Shown: positions 22,520 to 34,439, counted from the first letter of the stretch. The stretch: 64,000 nucleotides of DNA from Macrotis lagotis (GCF_037893015.1 NC_133659.1:12131225-12195224), one strand, 5' to 3'. The notes: generated by a model not told the origin, from the sequence alone. Made by a program: numbers and translations.

Positions 22520-22870
22520 CAATGAATAAAAAAGAGTAGCTTTCAGAGAAAGAAATCACCATTATCTATAGCCATATGTAAAAATTCTCTAACTCACTAT
22601 TAGAGTGTCACCACAAAGGTGACAAATGCTGAAGGAGCTGGGGGAACACAGGAACATGAATATCCTTTTATTAGAATTGTAGACTGGTCCAGCCATTCTA
22701 GAGAGTGATTTGGAACTTTGCCCCAAAAGCCATTAAACTGTGCACAATGCTACTACTGTGTAATATCTCCAAAGAGATTTTTTTAAGAGAAAAGGGACAC
22801 ATAAGTATAAAAACATTCATAGAATCTCTTTGCATAAAAACAAAAAAATTGAAACTGAAGTCTTTGTTTA
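22520..22870 (+). mobile_element. L1 ORF2 C-terminal fragment, sense
   Basis: 'tatagccatatgtaaaaattc', 'ccagccattctagagagtga' (the PTIL/IQPFWRAIW-like segment) and 'aaacattcatagaatctctt' match marsupial L1 ORF2. Together with 21670-22290 it forms an inverted L1 pair. Confidence 0.6.
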
Positions 22871-23839
22871 GTCATATTTGACTTTCTGTGACCTAGGGAG
22901 TTTTCTTGGCAAAGAAAAAATTAGCTGTCTTTACATTTTGAAAATAGAACCTTTTTTCAGAGAAATTTGCTGTAATTTTCTCCTAATTTCTTTTTTTTTG
23001 TTTATGCAAAACATTTTAAATTTTATGTAGTTGAAATTTTCCATTTTACCTCCTGCACAGCTCTCAATCTCTTGTTTGTTTGTGAACTTTTTCTCCATTC
23101 ATAGATAGGACAGATAATTTCTTTCATGGTCCTCTAATTTGACTATGATGTCAATCTTCATTTCTAAAGCACATCTTTGGAGGTTGTCTTAAAATCTGGC
23201 ATAATTGTTCTATGCAGTTTCTGCTAGATAGCTTTCTAGTTTTTCCAACATTTTTGTTGTCCCAATAACTGGGACCTTTGGGTTTATCTCATTTACTTCT
23301 ATATATTATGAACCTGATCTATTTCTCAGATCAACCTCTATTTTTATTTAGTACCAAATAGTTTTAATGAAATGACTTTGTAAAATAGTTTGAGATCTGG
23401 TACTATTAAGCCCCCTTCCTTTCCATTTTTTTTTCCATAAATTCCTTTGTCATTATTTACCTTATGTTCCTACCGGTAAATTGTCATTATTCATTTCTAG
23501 ATCTCTAAAGTATTTCTTTAGCAGTGGATAATATGGTATTAAATAAATAAATGAATTAGTTTAGGTAATATTTTCATTTTTCTCATTCTAGCTTAGCCTG
23601 TCCATGAACAGTCAATATTTTTCAAATTATTTGGATGTATCTTTGTACAAAAAGGATTTTGTAATTGTTTTCATAGAGTTCTGGTATGGCATAGCAGAAA
23701 AACTCACAAATTATTTTAGATGAATTTTCTCTTTCGGTCTCTTCCTGGTAATATACAGAAATGCTGAAAATGTGCGTAAATTTGCATAATGTCCAAAAAC
23801 TTTATTGAAGTTAATAATTGCTTTGGTTTTTTTAGTTAT

Positions 23840-24255
23840 TCTCTAAGAGAGTAGTATCAAATTCAAACAGAATCAGGGATCACAGGGATCTGTGCATAAA
23901 GATCCTTGTGGAGGATGTTTTTTCTCTCACACGTTCACTTTTGATCAAAGCATAGCATGGAAACAATGTAAAGATGATCAGACTGCCTTCTGGGGTGGGG
24001 AGAGAGGGAGGGGGGAGGAAAAATGGTAAAATTCAAATCCTTATGAAAAATGACAAGCAGAAACTACTATTGTATATAATTGGAAAATAAATAAAATATT
24101 TATATAATGATAAAAAAAGATCCTTGAGGGCCTCATATTGACCTAGTTTTTAGATATAACATAACACTTCCGGTGTTGGTCTGGATGCTATGGACTACCT
24201 TGACCTGAAGGACCTGGCTCCCTCCCATATGAGTGAGGCACCATAGCACCCCAGC
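23840..24255 (+). mobile_element. Older interspersed repeat split by the L1 tail
   Basis: The halves 'agtatcaaattcaaacagaatcag...cataaagatcc' and 'gatccttgagggcctcatattgac' join across the L1 insertion. The layout resembles a DNA-transposon family common in marsupials, possibly hAT-like; name not verified. Confidence 0.4.
23909..24115 (+). mobile_element. 5'-truncated L1 3' tail with TSD
   Basis: 'cagactgccttctggggtgg' to 'ggaaaataaataaaatattt' and an A tail, flanked by aaagatccttg at 23898-23908 and 24116-24126. It split an older repeat (23840-23900 and 24120-24260). Confidence 0.8.
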
Positions 24256-24261
24256 AGTGTT

Positions 24262-24617
24262 TTTTTTAAAAATTAATTTATTTTGAATTTTACAGTTTTC
24301 CCCCTAATCTTGCTTCCCTCCCTCCACCCCCCCCCCCCCAGAAGGCAGTCTATTAGTCTTTACACTGGTCTACATTGATCTAAGTTGAATTCCATAAGGG
24401 GAAAAAAAGTATAAGAGATAGCAAAATTACATGTTTTTTGTTTTTTTTAAATTAAAGGTAAAAATCTCTGGTCCTTGTTTAAACTCCACAATTCTTTCTC
24501 TGGATACAGATGGTATTCTCCATTCCAGACAGCCCCAAATTGACCCTGATTATTGCACTGATGCAATGAGCAAGTCCATTAAGGTTGATCATCATCCCCC
24601 ATTGCTTTTAGGGCCCT
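24262..24617 (-). mobile_element. 5'-truncated L1 3' tail
   Basis: Same family as 1798-2210, reverse: 'ttgaattttacagttttcccc', 'cagaaggcagtctattag', 'ctctggatacagatggtat'. Near-identical flanks (ccagcagtgtt / ccagcaatgtt) are the likely target duplication. Contains a C10 run. Confidence 0.75.
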
Positions 24618-24628
24618 CCAGCAATGTT

Positions 24629-24960
24629 GGCAAAGCCCCAGGATGTGATTTTCTGGCAACAAATTGGAGACAACCCAGTATATCCAAACCTGTCTCTCGA
24701 TGGTCTAATCATCAGCATGACTTTTCCTCAGAGGTCTGCAACTATACTTCCCCCAAAACCGAAAGACCTTGATTTCCCAGAAGTTGCCTGGCAACTTTCA
24801 TGGAACTAAAGCCGCCAGATCCCTAGTCAGCATCATTTAAGGTTGGAGCTATGACGGTATTTGATTGTCTTGGAACCGCCAACTTTCGTTCTTGATTAAT
24901 AGAAACATTCTTAGCAAATGCTTTTACTTTATACACTAATAGATTATAAGTTTTTTTTAC
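24629..24960. promoter_or_regulatory. Unique island with an RFX X-box-like palindrome
   Basis: About 330 bp of non-repetitive, comparatively CpG-rich sequence sits between transposon remains. It contains the perfect 13-bp palindrome GTTGCCTGGCAAC (24783-24795), which fits the X-box half-site pattern bound by RFX factors with a one-base spacer. Regulatory function is inferred only. Confidence 0.3.
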
Positions 24961-25017
24961 TGTCTTTTGCAGCTGAGAAATGGGCATATTATTTCCTATT
25001 CTCTCTCAATAGTTCTA

Positions 25018-25255
25018 CAGAGGTAGCCAGGTGGTGCATGGGCAGAATGACCTTGATTCAGGAAGACCTGAATTCAAATGTGACCATAGATACTTATTAT
25101 GGGAACCTAAGGGTAAGTCACTTAACCTTTGTTTGCCTCAGTTTCCTAAACTGCAAAATGGAGAAAATAACAGCACCGACTTCACAGGATTGTTGTGAGG
25201 ATCAGATGAGATAACATTTGTATGGTGCTTAGCACAATGGCAAGCATAAATGAAC
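25018..25255 (+). mobile_element. MIR, sense, nearly full length
   Basis: 'gacctgaattcaaatgtgacc', 'gtaagtcacttaacctttg', 'cctcagtttcctaaactgc' and 'ggattgttgtgaggatcagatgag' appear in canonical MIR order. Confidence 0.8.
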
Positions 25256-25555
25256 TTCCTCACTTCTTCTCTTCTTCCAAAAGTCTGTTATATCTAACTT
25301 TTATAAAATTCTTTTCAGAATCTTCATTTGTTAACTTTTCTTTTTATGGCTAGATTTATCTAAGGTAAATTGAGGACTCCACAATTATAGTTTTATGGTC
25401 TATGATTCCCTGCAATTCATTTAATTTTTCTCTTAAAAATTTAGATGCTGTACCATTTGGTGCCTATATGTTTATTACTGATATTAATTCATTATCTATG
25501 GTGTCTTTCTGCAAAATTTAGTTTCCTAGTTTCTCTTTTAATTAGGTCCATTTTT

Positions 25556-25703
25556 TTTTTCTTTTTGCAAGGCAATGGGGTTAAGTGGCTTGCCCAAGGC
25601 CATACAGCTAAGTAATTATTAAGTGTCTGAGGTCAGATTTGAAATCAGGTACGCCTGACTCTAGGGCTGGTGCTCTATCCACCTCGCCACCTAGCTGCCC
25701 CAT
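25556..25703 (-). mobile_element. Short marsupial SINE with 14-bp TSD, inside L1
   Basis: Reverse copy between ttaggtccattttt at 25542-25555 and 25704-25717. Confidence 0.9.
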
Positions 25704-26329
25704 TTAGGTCCATTTTTGCTATTGCTTTGTCTGAGATCATGATTACCACTCAACTCATTTTTGTACTTCAGCTAAAGCACAATATTTTCTGCTCCAACTC
25801 TTTAACTTATTTTATATTTTAGCCCTTTATTTTAACTCCATGTCTATCATTCTGTTTAAAATGTATTTCTTGTAAACAACATATTATTTGATTCTAGTTT
25901 CTCATCTATTCTGCTATTCTTATTCACTTAATAAGTGAATTTATACCATTTATACCTCACTGTTCATTGTGCATTTTCTTATATCATATTCTCTTTATTC
26001 CTCCCTCCCTTTGTTTCCTATCTTTTCTTTGACTTGGAATTTCTTGGCATAGGATGTCCATGCTCTTTTTTTTAATGGTCACAGTTTTTAGGTAGTCTAA
26101 TGATTCTTAAATAGTCTAATGATTCTTAAAGTATTTCTCCTTAATCTACTTCATATTTTCTTCTCCCCTCCTTCTTTTGCATGTTTTAATACTTATGTTT
26201 TAATATTTGATTTAAATTGATATTTTGTAGAGTCATTAGCTTCTATTTTGTCCATTCTATTTTTCAGTGTTAGAATTAGGAAGCCAAGGCAAGTCTTCTT
26301 TTCCAAGTCTAAGGTTCTTACCATTTTTA

Positions 26330-27240
26330 CCATTTCACTTTGTTTCAGCAAAATTAACTCTTTTCATTATTTTTTTTAAAGCTTTCCATTTAAATCAAAC
26401 TGACTTCCATTCTCTTAACTGGAAATGATTAAACATCCTCCCTCCTCATTTCCACCTCTTAGAATTCTTAGTTATCTACAAGGTTCCACTGAGGTAAAAT
26501 CTCCTCTAGAATGTACACCAATTAGGTCCCACTTGTTCTGGTCCTCTCCTTCCTCAGATTATGTTGTATTCAATGATTCTTTAGGAAAAATGGAGCCTGC
26601 TTGAAGGCATGGATGGGTTTTCATTTGTTGATAGTCCCAGCGGCACAATGCCTTATAGCAATAGGCAATTAAGAAATATTTATTGAATGAATGAATGAAT
26701 GAATTTCTACTGTGTTGGGCTTTGTGATAGAATGCTGAGGATCCAAAGAAGAAAAGGAAGCAGGGACTGTCCTCAGTGAGCTTCCATTCTTCCTGGGAGG
26801 GATGGCATCCATACAGGAAAAATCACTAATGACTACAAGGATCTGTGAAGGTTCCTTTTTTGGAAGCAAAGGGTATCTTGCCCCACCCTTAACTCTGCAC
26901 GATCACCACTGACCCTGGGAATACTTTATGTTCCAGTGGAGGATTCCTCAAAGTTGTATTTGGGTTAGTCAACTGAGCCACATCAAATGAATACTAACAG
27001 GCCAAGAATGCAAAATAATCTTTGGAGGGAACCCAAGGATGGGAAATGAGGGAGAGGAACATGTCAGCAGTCCCTGTCTTTTCAGGGAATTTGAGTGTAG
27101 GAGATGGACCAGGACTTTCCAGATTTTATAGCCAATCTCCTTTTCCAGATGAGCAGACTGAGGTCAACAAGAATTCCTTGTGTTGCCTCTTAAATAAATG
27201 AGGCCTTACTGGCCTTCGATTGTCTGCCTGCTATATCCAA
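26330..27240. other. Mostly unique stretch with an L2 antisense tail
   Basis: The 26665-26820 part ('aagaaatatttattgaatga...ctgtcctcagtgagcttcc') is an antisense L2 terminus. No gene was recognised in the remainder. Confidence 0.4.
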
Positions 27241-27245
27241 CTAGC

Positions 27246-27470
27246 AATGGGCAAGTGTTTATTAAGAACCTACTATGGACTTCATAAGTATTTATGATCC
27301 TCATAACAGTTTTAGAAAGGAGGTGCTGTTATTTCTTCCATCTCATGGTTGAGGAAACTGAGGCAGACAGATGCTAGATGATGTGCTCAGCATCACACAG
27401 TTACTACTACTGTCTGAATCAGGATTTGAACTCAGCCTAGTAGTCTGTGTACTTCACCTCTAGCTACTGA
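27246..27470 (-). mobile_element. MIR, antisense
   Basis: 'gtgtttattaagaacctactatgg', 'gatcctcataacagtttta', 'gttgaggaaactgaggcaga' and 'ggatttgaactcag' in order. Confidence 0.75.
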
Positions 27471-27559
27471 AGGGTAAACCTATAGTCATATGTGGCATGG
27501 TACCTCTCAGTGGTCACTGGATTGGATCTCTCTCATGATATGCTCTGCTTACTTAGACA

Positions 27560-28015
27560 CCAAGCTCTCTGTCTCTGTGTCTCTCTGTGTCTTTGTCTCT
27601 ATTTCCATGTTTCTCTCACTCTCACTCTGTCACTCTCTTTCTTTATCTTTCTGTGTCTGTGTCTGTCTCTCTCTGTCTCTCTCTCTCCCCCCCTCTCTCC
27701 GTCTCTGTCTCTCTCTCTCTCTGTCTCTCTCTGTCTTTCTGTCTCTGTCTCTTTCTCACCCCTCTCTTACCCTCTGGCTTTATCTCTCTCTTTCTCTCTG
27801 TCTCTCTGTCTCTCTGTCTCTCTGTCTCTCTGTCTCTCTGTCTCTCTGTCTCTCTGTCTCTCTCTCTCTCTCTCTCTTTCTCTCTGTTTATCTGTCTGTC
27901 TGTCTCTTTCTCCCCCCTCCCTCTGTCTCTCTGTCTCTCTCCCTCTCAGTCTCTTTGTCTCCCTCTCCCTCTCTGTCTCTCTGTCTCTGTCTCTGTCTCT
28001 GTCTCTGTCTGCCCA
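27560..28015. repeat. (CTCTGT)n pyrimidine-rich tract
   Basis: About 455 bp of TCTCTG/TCTCTC repeats, purest at 27798-27860 and 27976-28008. All three plus frames stay open for 176-197 residues only because the repeat lacks stops. Confidence 0.95.
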
Positions 28016-28164
28016 CCCAGAGAAAGGAGGCATACCCAGCAAGGCCCTCCTGACCAATGTTCTCCAGATCATGTTGGAATTTTGAGGATTGAACTAAAAC
28101 ACAAACACAGAGACTGAACAGAAGGTGAATTGCTTTGCGGCAACGGTTTAGGGAGGAAGGGGGT

Positions 28165-28345
28165 TGGAGGGAGGAAGTGGACCTGGAGTCAAATGACCTG
28201 GTTTGACCTGGCAGTCTTGGCTCTGCAACTTACAGGTCCAGTGACCTTGAGCCAGTCCAGTTACCCCACTCGGCCTGCCCCTTGTTATCTATAAAGTGAG
28301 GGGTCAGACTGGGTGATGTCCCAGCTCCCCTTCCACCCCTGATGT
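28165..28345 (+). mobile_element. CORE-SINE remnant, sense
   Basis: 'ggacctggagtcaaatgacc', 'ccagtccagttaccccactc' and 'tataaagtgaggggtcagac' resemble marsupial CORE-SINEs. Confidence 0.5.
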
Positions 28346-28752
28346 TAGGAGATCCTGAGAAGAGAAAGTGCACGTACACATGTGGCTCCTGACGTCTTCT
28401 TCTTCCCACTGGCCTCAGTGGCTTTCCATCCTTGGGCTTCCTCCAGGGTTTTTGCATTCTCAGCCTGTTACTCTTCCCACTTGACCCTTCCCTTGTGGGA
28501 GGGGGTGGGAGTATAGGGGGAAATTCGCTAACACAGGCTGACATCGATGGAAAAACTTTCAGTGTACTCACGGATCATGTTGCTAACTTCTAGTATCCCT
28601 AGTGGGAAAAGCTGTCCCTGGGACCAGGTACTCTGCTTTTGTATGAGATTCAAATAGTCAGAACTGTAACTAGGGCTGAGTGACTAGAGATTTGTCTTTG
28701 GGAGCAACATCCACGGGGCATGCTTCCTCCCCATGGCAGTCCTCTAACCTGC
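28345..28752. other. Unique intergenic stretch
   Basis: No recognised repeat or coding feature. The 113-residue minus-strand frame at 28230-28571 has no recognisable domain. Confidence 0.35.
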
Positions 28753-28765
28753 AATCCCTATTCTT

Positions 28766-28903
28766 ATTAGGCAATGGGGTTAAGTGACTTGCCTAAGGTC
28801 AAACAGCTAAGTAAGTGTTAAGTGTCTGAAGCTGGATTTGAACCCTAGTTCTCCTGATTCTAGGGTCAGCAATCTATCCCCACCTAGCTCCCCCCTCTCC
28901 CCA
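28766..28903 (-). mobile_element. Short marsupial SINE with 13-bp TSD
   Basis: Reverse copy lacking a long T tail, flanked by aatccctattctt at 28753-28765 and 28904-28916; more diverged than most. Confidence 0.8.
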
Positions 28904-29434
28904 AATCCCTATTCTTTACAATCAGGTGAAGTGGTCCCTGGATGGTTGTACCCTTCTCTAACTCCATTAGCTTACTCTCTACTCAACCTCCCCATCCTCT
29001 AGCAGCAGGATACACTTATCTTCCAGGTTTGATTGGCACAGGCTCCAGAAATCCAAGTCATGACTCAGCTGTAGCCTCCTGTCCTCTTATCCTAGGGCTG
29101 AGTCAAGAATGAACATAAACAGCAGCTGCTCCTAAGCTCCTGCCATGGCATCATGTTTCTGTAGCCTGGAAAGAGTTGGGGGGGGGGGATCTGATGTGGG
29201 GCAGCTGAGAACACGTTTCTGAGTTTCCTTTGTGCATTGCTGCAAACTCTGTGTGGTTCCATGAGAAGGGAAGTGTTCTGGTGGAGGTGTGGGGAAGGAG
29301 ACACCAGGATCCTTGGCCAGGGTCTGCTACTAACTCGGCCCTTGGACAAGTCAACTCATCCCTTCCAGTTTCCTCACCAGAAAAGCTCAGATCACCAAAA
29401 GATCACAGAACTACAGATTTAGAGCAAGAAGTCA

Positions 29435-29800
29435 AGTCACTGAACAACTAGTAAGCACCTACTGTATGCTTGATACTGGTAAGAGCTGGAGATACAAAGG
29501 TCTAAGACAATCTTTACTCGCAGGGGGCTTATAGTCTAATGGGAGGGACAGCATGCAAACACCTGTGTGCAAACACCATATGACTAGTATAAATTGGCGA
29601 GGGTTCCAGAAGGAAAGCACCAAGATTAAAGAGAGGTGAGAAGGAAGACCTGTTTAGGGTGATGGAAGAGGCAGAGGAGAGAAGGAGGTATATGTGAAGA
29701 ATGTTAGGAAAGTAGAATTGATAGACCTGGGCAACTGAATAGGGAAAGGGGGTGGGAAAGAAAGAGCAGTTGAGGAAGACCAGGCTGCAAGCCTGGGTCA
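29435..29800 (-). mobile_element. L2 antisense 3' region
   Basis: 'gtaagcacctactgtatgcttga', 'gctggagatacaaaggtc' and 'gaagacctgtttagggtgatgg' are reverse complement of the L2 3' part. Confidence 0.55.
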
Positions 29801-30364
29801 CTGGCAAGATGGTGGGGTCTTCAACAGTACTGGGAAGTCAGGAAAAAGGAAGCTTTTAGGAAATGAGCTTGGGGTCAGGAGAGAGATTAGGACTAAATAA
29901 CCCTAATTCTAAGAATCACATTTAGAGAGATAATCGTCCATCAAGCTGCTGGGATCACCAGGTGTAATAGTATTGAGGAAGAAGAGAAATCATGGAGTTC
30001 AATGCACCATTTTACAAAAGAGGAAGCCCCAAACCAGAGAAATAGGGTCTCAGGGCTAGTGAATGTCTAAGGCAGGATTCAAACCCAGTCTTTTCTAACT
30101 CTAAATTTCAGTGATCAAATTACTTCCCTACCTTATCTCTTAGGATCTCAAAGGACAATCCCATAAGTCTGCCAAAGAAGACAATAGTATCATTGAAAAT
30201 TGAAAGAGATCTTAGTGGCCATTGAATAATTCAATCTCTATGTTTTACAGATAAGAAAACTAAGGCAGAGAGGGATGAAAAGTACTATCTACTGTCCCAT
30301 GTCTAATAAGTGTCTGAGGCAGGAGTCATACATAACTGGTCTTGCTAACCCCAAGCAGATTGTA

Positions 30365-30580
30365 CCATCCTATTGCTAAGGATGAAGCTCCCAAGAATGA
30401 TACCAAGAAGGGGATGCCAGGACAAGCACATGAAGTGAGTCTGAATGAAGGAGTGTTATGCAAAGTTACCAGCCTCACTTTCTCTTCCAGAATCATCTGG
30501 GTCCAATGACTAGATATGAATCAGGATGACTAGACATGGTGCTGGATGTGAGGCAGTCAGGGTCAAGTGACTGGTAAGGA
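30365..30580 (-). mobile_element. Long marsupial SINE, 3' part, antisense
   Basis: 'cagaatcatctgggtccaat', 'gatatgaatcaggatgac' and 'ggatgtgaggcagtcagggt' match the antisense long SINE at 19500-19801. Confidence 0.6.
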
Positions 30581-30974
30581 GCAACTCAATGGCCATGAAA
30601 TTCTCAACTTTAGGGATTTCCGGGGTCCAAGAGATGTTGATTTATTACTTTGTCCTTTCTCTGCTTTCCCCTTTTAGTTGATAGAGCACTGGAGTTGGAG
30701 AGACAGATTCAAATCCTACCTCAAATGCTTCCTTTTCATTTATCATAGTCATACCTCATGATCCTCATCTTAAAATGGGTTGTGGAGCAGTTGACTCTCC
30801 GGTCTTTCCAGCTTTGAATCTGGGATCCTATCATCCTCAACCTCCCTTGATGAGGCAGGAGATTGACCTAAGTCTTTGCTCTCACTATCTGGCCCAGAGA
30901 TGTGAATCATTCTGAGTGGTCCTATTTTATTTACACACAAAAACACAAAAAAAATATACAGACTTACATTTAGT

Positions 30975-31130
30975 TTTGTTTTTTTAGGTTTTTTTGCAAG
31001 GCAAATGGGGTTAAGTGGCTTGCCCAAGGCCACACAGCTAGGTAATTATTAAGTGTCTGAGACCGGATTTGAACCCAGGTACTCCTGACTCCAAGGCTGG
31101 TGCTTTATCCACTACACCACCTAGCTCCCC
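30975..31130 (-). mobile_element. Short marsupial SINE
   Basis: Well-preserved reverse copy, 'tttttttgcaaggcaaatgg' to 'ctacaccacctagctccccc', with a short acatttag repeat at both sides. Confidence 0.87.
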
Positions 31131-31449
31131 CACATTTAGATTCTTTAGGATGAAAGCCTCTTTTGAGACCCATGCACTCAGCCATGTATAACCCTTTTGC
31201 ACATTTAAGTGGACTCCACTTTAAGGGAATCTAGTATGTGAAAACATACATATGAAAAATAAGCCTAAACCTGAGGACATAAAGCTGCAAAGGGGCCTTA
31301 GTGGTGGTCACCCCTCCCTGGACAGATCAGGAAGCTGAGACCATAAGAATTAAAGTAGCCAGTCCAAAGTTACATAGACTAGCAATACCAGAATCAGGAT
31401 TTGAACCCTGACTCGGAATCAAATGCTTTTTGCACTTACGGTTACCAGT

Positions 31450-31765
31450 TTCCTGGCTGCTCCTCACACACTTTCCTCCATCTCTTGGCCAGCTCTCAGG
31501 CTGTCCATGCTTAGAAGGCTTTCCTTCCTCCTCTCTGCCTCCTGGCTTCCTTCAAGTCCCAGTTAAAATCTTCTTTCTCCAAAAAGCTTTCCCAATCCTT
31601 CTCCCTCAGGGGAATATCTCCAATCGATCCTGTCTACATTCTGTGTTATTTATTAGCTTGTCTGGCATGTCACCTCCTTAGCAGACTGTAAGCTCCCGGA
31701 GGCTAGGCTTAGCTTTGACTATTCTTTGCAGCCCCAGAATGTGGCCAGCGTGCTAATGAAGTTGC
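31450..31765 (+). mobile_element. L2 LINE 3' region
   Basis: 'cttcaagtcccagttaaaatc', 'aaaagctttcccaatcc' and 'actgtaagctcccggaggcta' in L2 order. Confidence 0.65.
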
Positions 31766-31959
31766 TGAAGGAGCAGGGATCTGTGTTTATTTCATTTACA
31801 AAGATAACTGATTCGACTCCCTCTTGATATGGATAAAGAAGTTCCAAGAGATGACACCCTTGCCGAGATCACACAGGAAGCTTAGCACAGTCTGAATGGG
31901 AACCCAGAAGGGGACGTCCTTGAGAGTCTCCTGTAAGAGACTGCCAGGGGATTCTGTAA

Positions 31960-32150
31960 AACACAAAGACCTGGACCTGAATTCAAATGTAGCCTTAGAT
32001 AGTAACTAGCCATGTGTCTGGGCAAGTCACTTAACCTCTGTCTGCCTCTTTCCTCATCTGCAAAATGAGAATAATGACACTTATCTCTCCAGGCTGTCCT
32101 GCGGATTAAATGAGAGAATGATTATAATTAGTATTCCACTTCTTTCTTGA
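31960..32150 (+). mobile_element. MIR, sense
   Basis: 'gacctgaattcaaatgtagcc', 'gggcaagtcacttaacctctg', 'cctcatctgcaaaatgagaat' and 'ggattaaatgagagaatg' in canonical order. Confidence 0.8.
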
Positions 32151-32584
32151 TACTTTTCTAGTCAGATTTGCCTATTTGCCGTCTCATCTTCCATCTCCTT
32201 GTTTTTGCACTACACATTGCCCATGCCAGGAGAGCCCTCACCCATACTCTTGATCTCTTATCACAGGTGTGTCAAGCACACATGTGGCCCATGCCATTCC
32301 CAAATCAAATTCAAAAGTGACTTCTCTCTGATATTAATGTGTTGATGTTTTAATAAGAAAATAAACCTATAAAGATGTGGGCTTTTCTAAGTTATTTCCT
32401 AGGCTGCAGGGAGACACCTTGTATGGGTTCATCATTCTCATTTCTATTTGAGTTTGTCACTGCTGGTCTTATGATTTTTGGGAGCTCATATGCCCCTTTC
32501 TATGAGATCTTTCCTGTCTGTCCCTGTTTTTGTGGTATTTCCCCAGAGACCCCTCAAATCACTCTAATTTATTTCACCTGTACT

Positions 32585-32770
32585 TTGCCTGAATGAGGAT
32601 GTTTTCCTACCAGGAGAATGTAGGCTCCCTGAGAGCAGACAGGAGAATGAAATGTATTTGTGTTGAATGAAGGTAGGCAATTTTCATTTTTGACTTGATA
32701 TCTCCAGTGCCTGGCACAGGACCCAGCAACCAGCAGGTGCTTAATAAATGTCTATTAAATTGAGTTGACT
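32585..32770 (+). mobile_element. L2 LINE 3' tail
   Basis: 'gagaatgtaggctccctgagagcag', 'ccagtgcctggcacaggacc' and 'aggtgcttaataaatgtc' follow the L2 terminus. Other weaker L2 pieces lie at about 32130-32260 and 33640-33870. Confidence 0.65.
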
Positions 32771-33034
32771 TGCCAGAGCTCACAAGGGTGGTAACTAGGA
32801 GAATTGGGATTTGAATGCAAGTTGGTTGGAGGTAGAGAGTTATATATAACTACAGTCGTTGTTGGTGCTGCCTCCCTTGTTCTGCCCCTTCCATCGAGTA
32901 TCTCTTATTTGCTGACCTAGAATCAGAACATCTTGGAACCTGTTTTTTTTTTTTCTTTGAGAAGTCTTAATCTATGTCATTCCTCTGAGGTCACTGTGAC
33001 CCAAGCCACCACATGGAAGAGGGAGGAGGCCACT

Positions 33035-33330
33035 AATGCACTCTCTCTCTCTTCTCTTGTCTTCTGTTTTCTTTATCTTTCTCCTTTTCCATATCCCTCA
33101 CCCTTAGTCTTTCCCCTGTCTCCCTCTCCTCCACTCTCTCTTTTTCATTTCTTGCTCCTCTTCTTTCTTCCTTTTTTCTCCCTCTCCTCCACTTCTTTTG
33201 ATCTTCTTTCGCTCTTTCCCTTTTGTTCTCTCTCTTCCTCTCCTCTATCTCTTTTTATCTCCTTGTTGTTCTCTGTCCCTCTCCCCATCTTTCCCCTTTT
33301 TCATCCTCCTCTCAATTCCCCATTTCATTC
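33035..33330. repeat. CT-rich low-complexity tract
   Basis: About 300 bp of CTCTTTCC-type sequence; the 197-residue frame across it (32933-33526) is low complexity. Confidence 0.85.
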
Positions 33331-34439
33331 CATATTTATTCATTCTAGAGGACTTGCCGGATGGTCCCTGATTCTTTGCCCCCTCCTCTGGACTTCAGTC
33401 CCTGCTCATTCCCCCAGAGCCCTCCTCCCTGTTTCTCCCTCCTCCCTTTGGTTTCATCTTATCAAACAATGGCAGGTGACCCTGACTGCGGGGTATGTTG
33501 GAATGTCCCAGTTTCCCACAGGCTAACCTCCTCCTTATTTTTCTTATGGAATGAAGAGAAGATCTGCTGGGAGCTATTGGATGACTCTCCAACTTCTTCC
33601 AGCCTGTCACTTCCTTCGGATTTTGTCACAAGGTTCCTTGACTTGGATTTGTCTATGTTGTGTATGGATACATCAGTTTCCTTATTAGGATGGAAGCTCC
33701 CTGAGGACAGAAACAGTTTCTGTTCTTTCTTGTGTGGTGTCTGGCACATTATAGTCACTTCATAAAAAAAAATAACGAATGAATGAATCCTTAGCATTTG
33801 GCATAGCGACCTGTACATAAGTGACCTGTACATAGCAGACACTTAATCCTTGCTGATCCATTCATTGATTGGCGGATTGGAGATGGGGACCCAATGGAAG
33901 AGAAGGAGGTTCTGAACCACTCTATTTCCAAGCTTTATTTAGCCTTGCAAATGATTTACCTTTAGTGAAGAAATGTATGAATCCTCATCCAGAATTTCAG
34001 AGGGCACATTTTCCTTCCTCACTACTGAGAGTTCCATTGCACAAATCTTTGTTTGAGACATTAAAGATTTCAGGATGTTCAGAAACCAAGAATCATATTT
34101 AGCACATTCCTTAATTTAGAGGCAGGTTGGAGTAGTAGAGCAAATATGGGACTTAGAGGTAGGAAGATCCAGGTTCAGATCCTGCCTCTGACACTTGCCG
34201 GGTGGGTGCCCTTGGATAATTACAATTAACTCTTAAACACATCTACTAAGTTTTAGAGGTTGTGATTTATTTAGGTGGAGGAAATTTGTATACCAGGAAA
34301 TCGTAGTTTCTTGACATATAGATGTGAGTAATGGGGGGCAGATTAAAGGGAATGAAAACACCTGAGCTAAGATTCAGCACCACTGGACCAAATATAAATG
34401 ATCCATTGATAGTTATGTTAATAAACTAGCTCTTCATTT

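Larger units (their letters stand above)
22950..26330 (-). mobile_element. Old L1, antisense, with nested insertions
   Basis: Reading up the plus strand gives L1 in reverse: ORF2 3' part at about 22980-23760 ('gacctttgggtttatc', 'atagtttgagatctggtacta', 'tagcttagcctgtccatg'), and ORF2 5' part and perhaps ORF1 at about 25250-26330 ('ccctttattttaactccatg', 'ttctgctattcttattcact'). Younger elements and a unique segment occupy 23840-25240 and 25556-25703. Thoroughly decayed. Confidence 0.55.

Noticed and set aside
27490-28117. Three overlapping plus-strand open frames of 176-197 residues, Leu/Ser-rich
   Set aside because: All three frames are open because the CTCTGT repeat has no stop codons; no domain or composition of a real protein.
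32933-33526. 197-residue plus-strand frame
   Set aside because: Mostly CT-rich low-complexity sequence with no recognisable domain.
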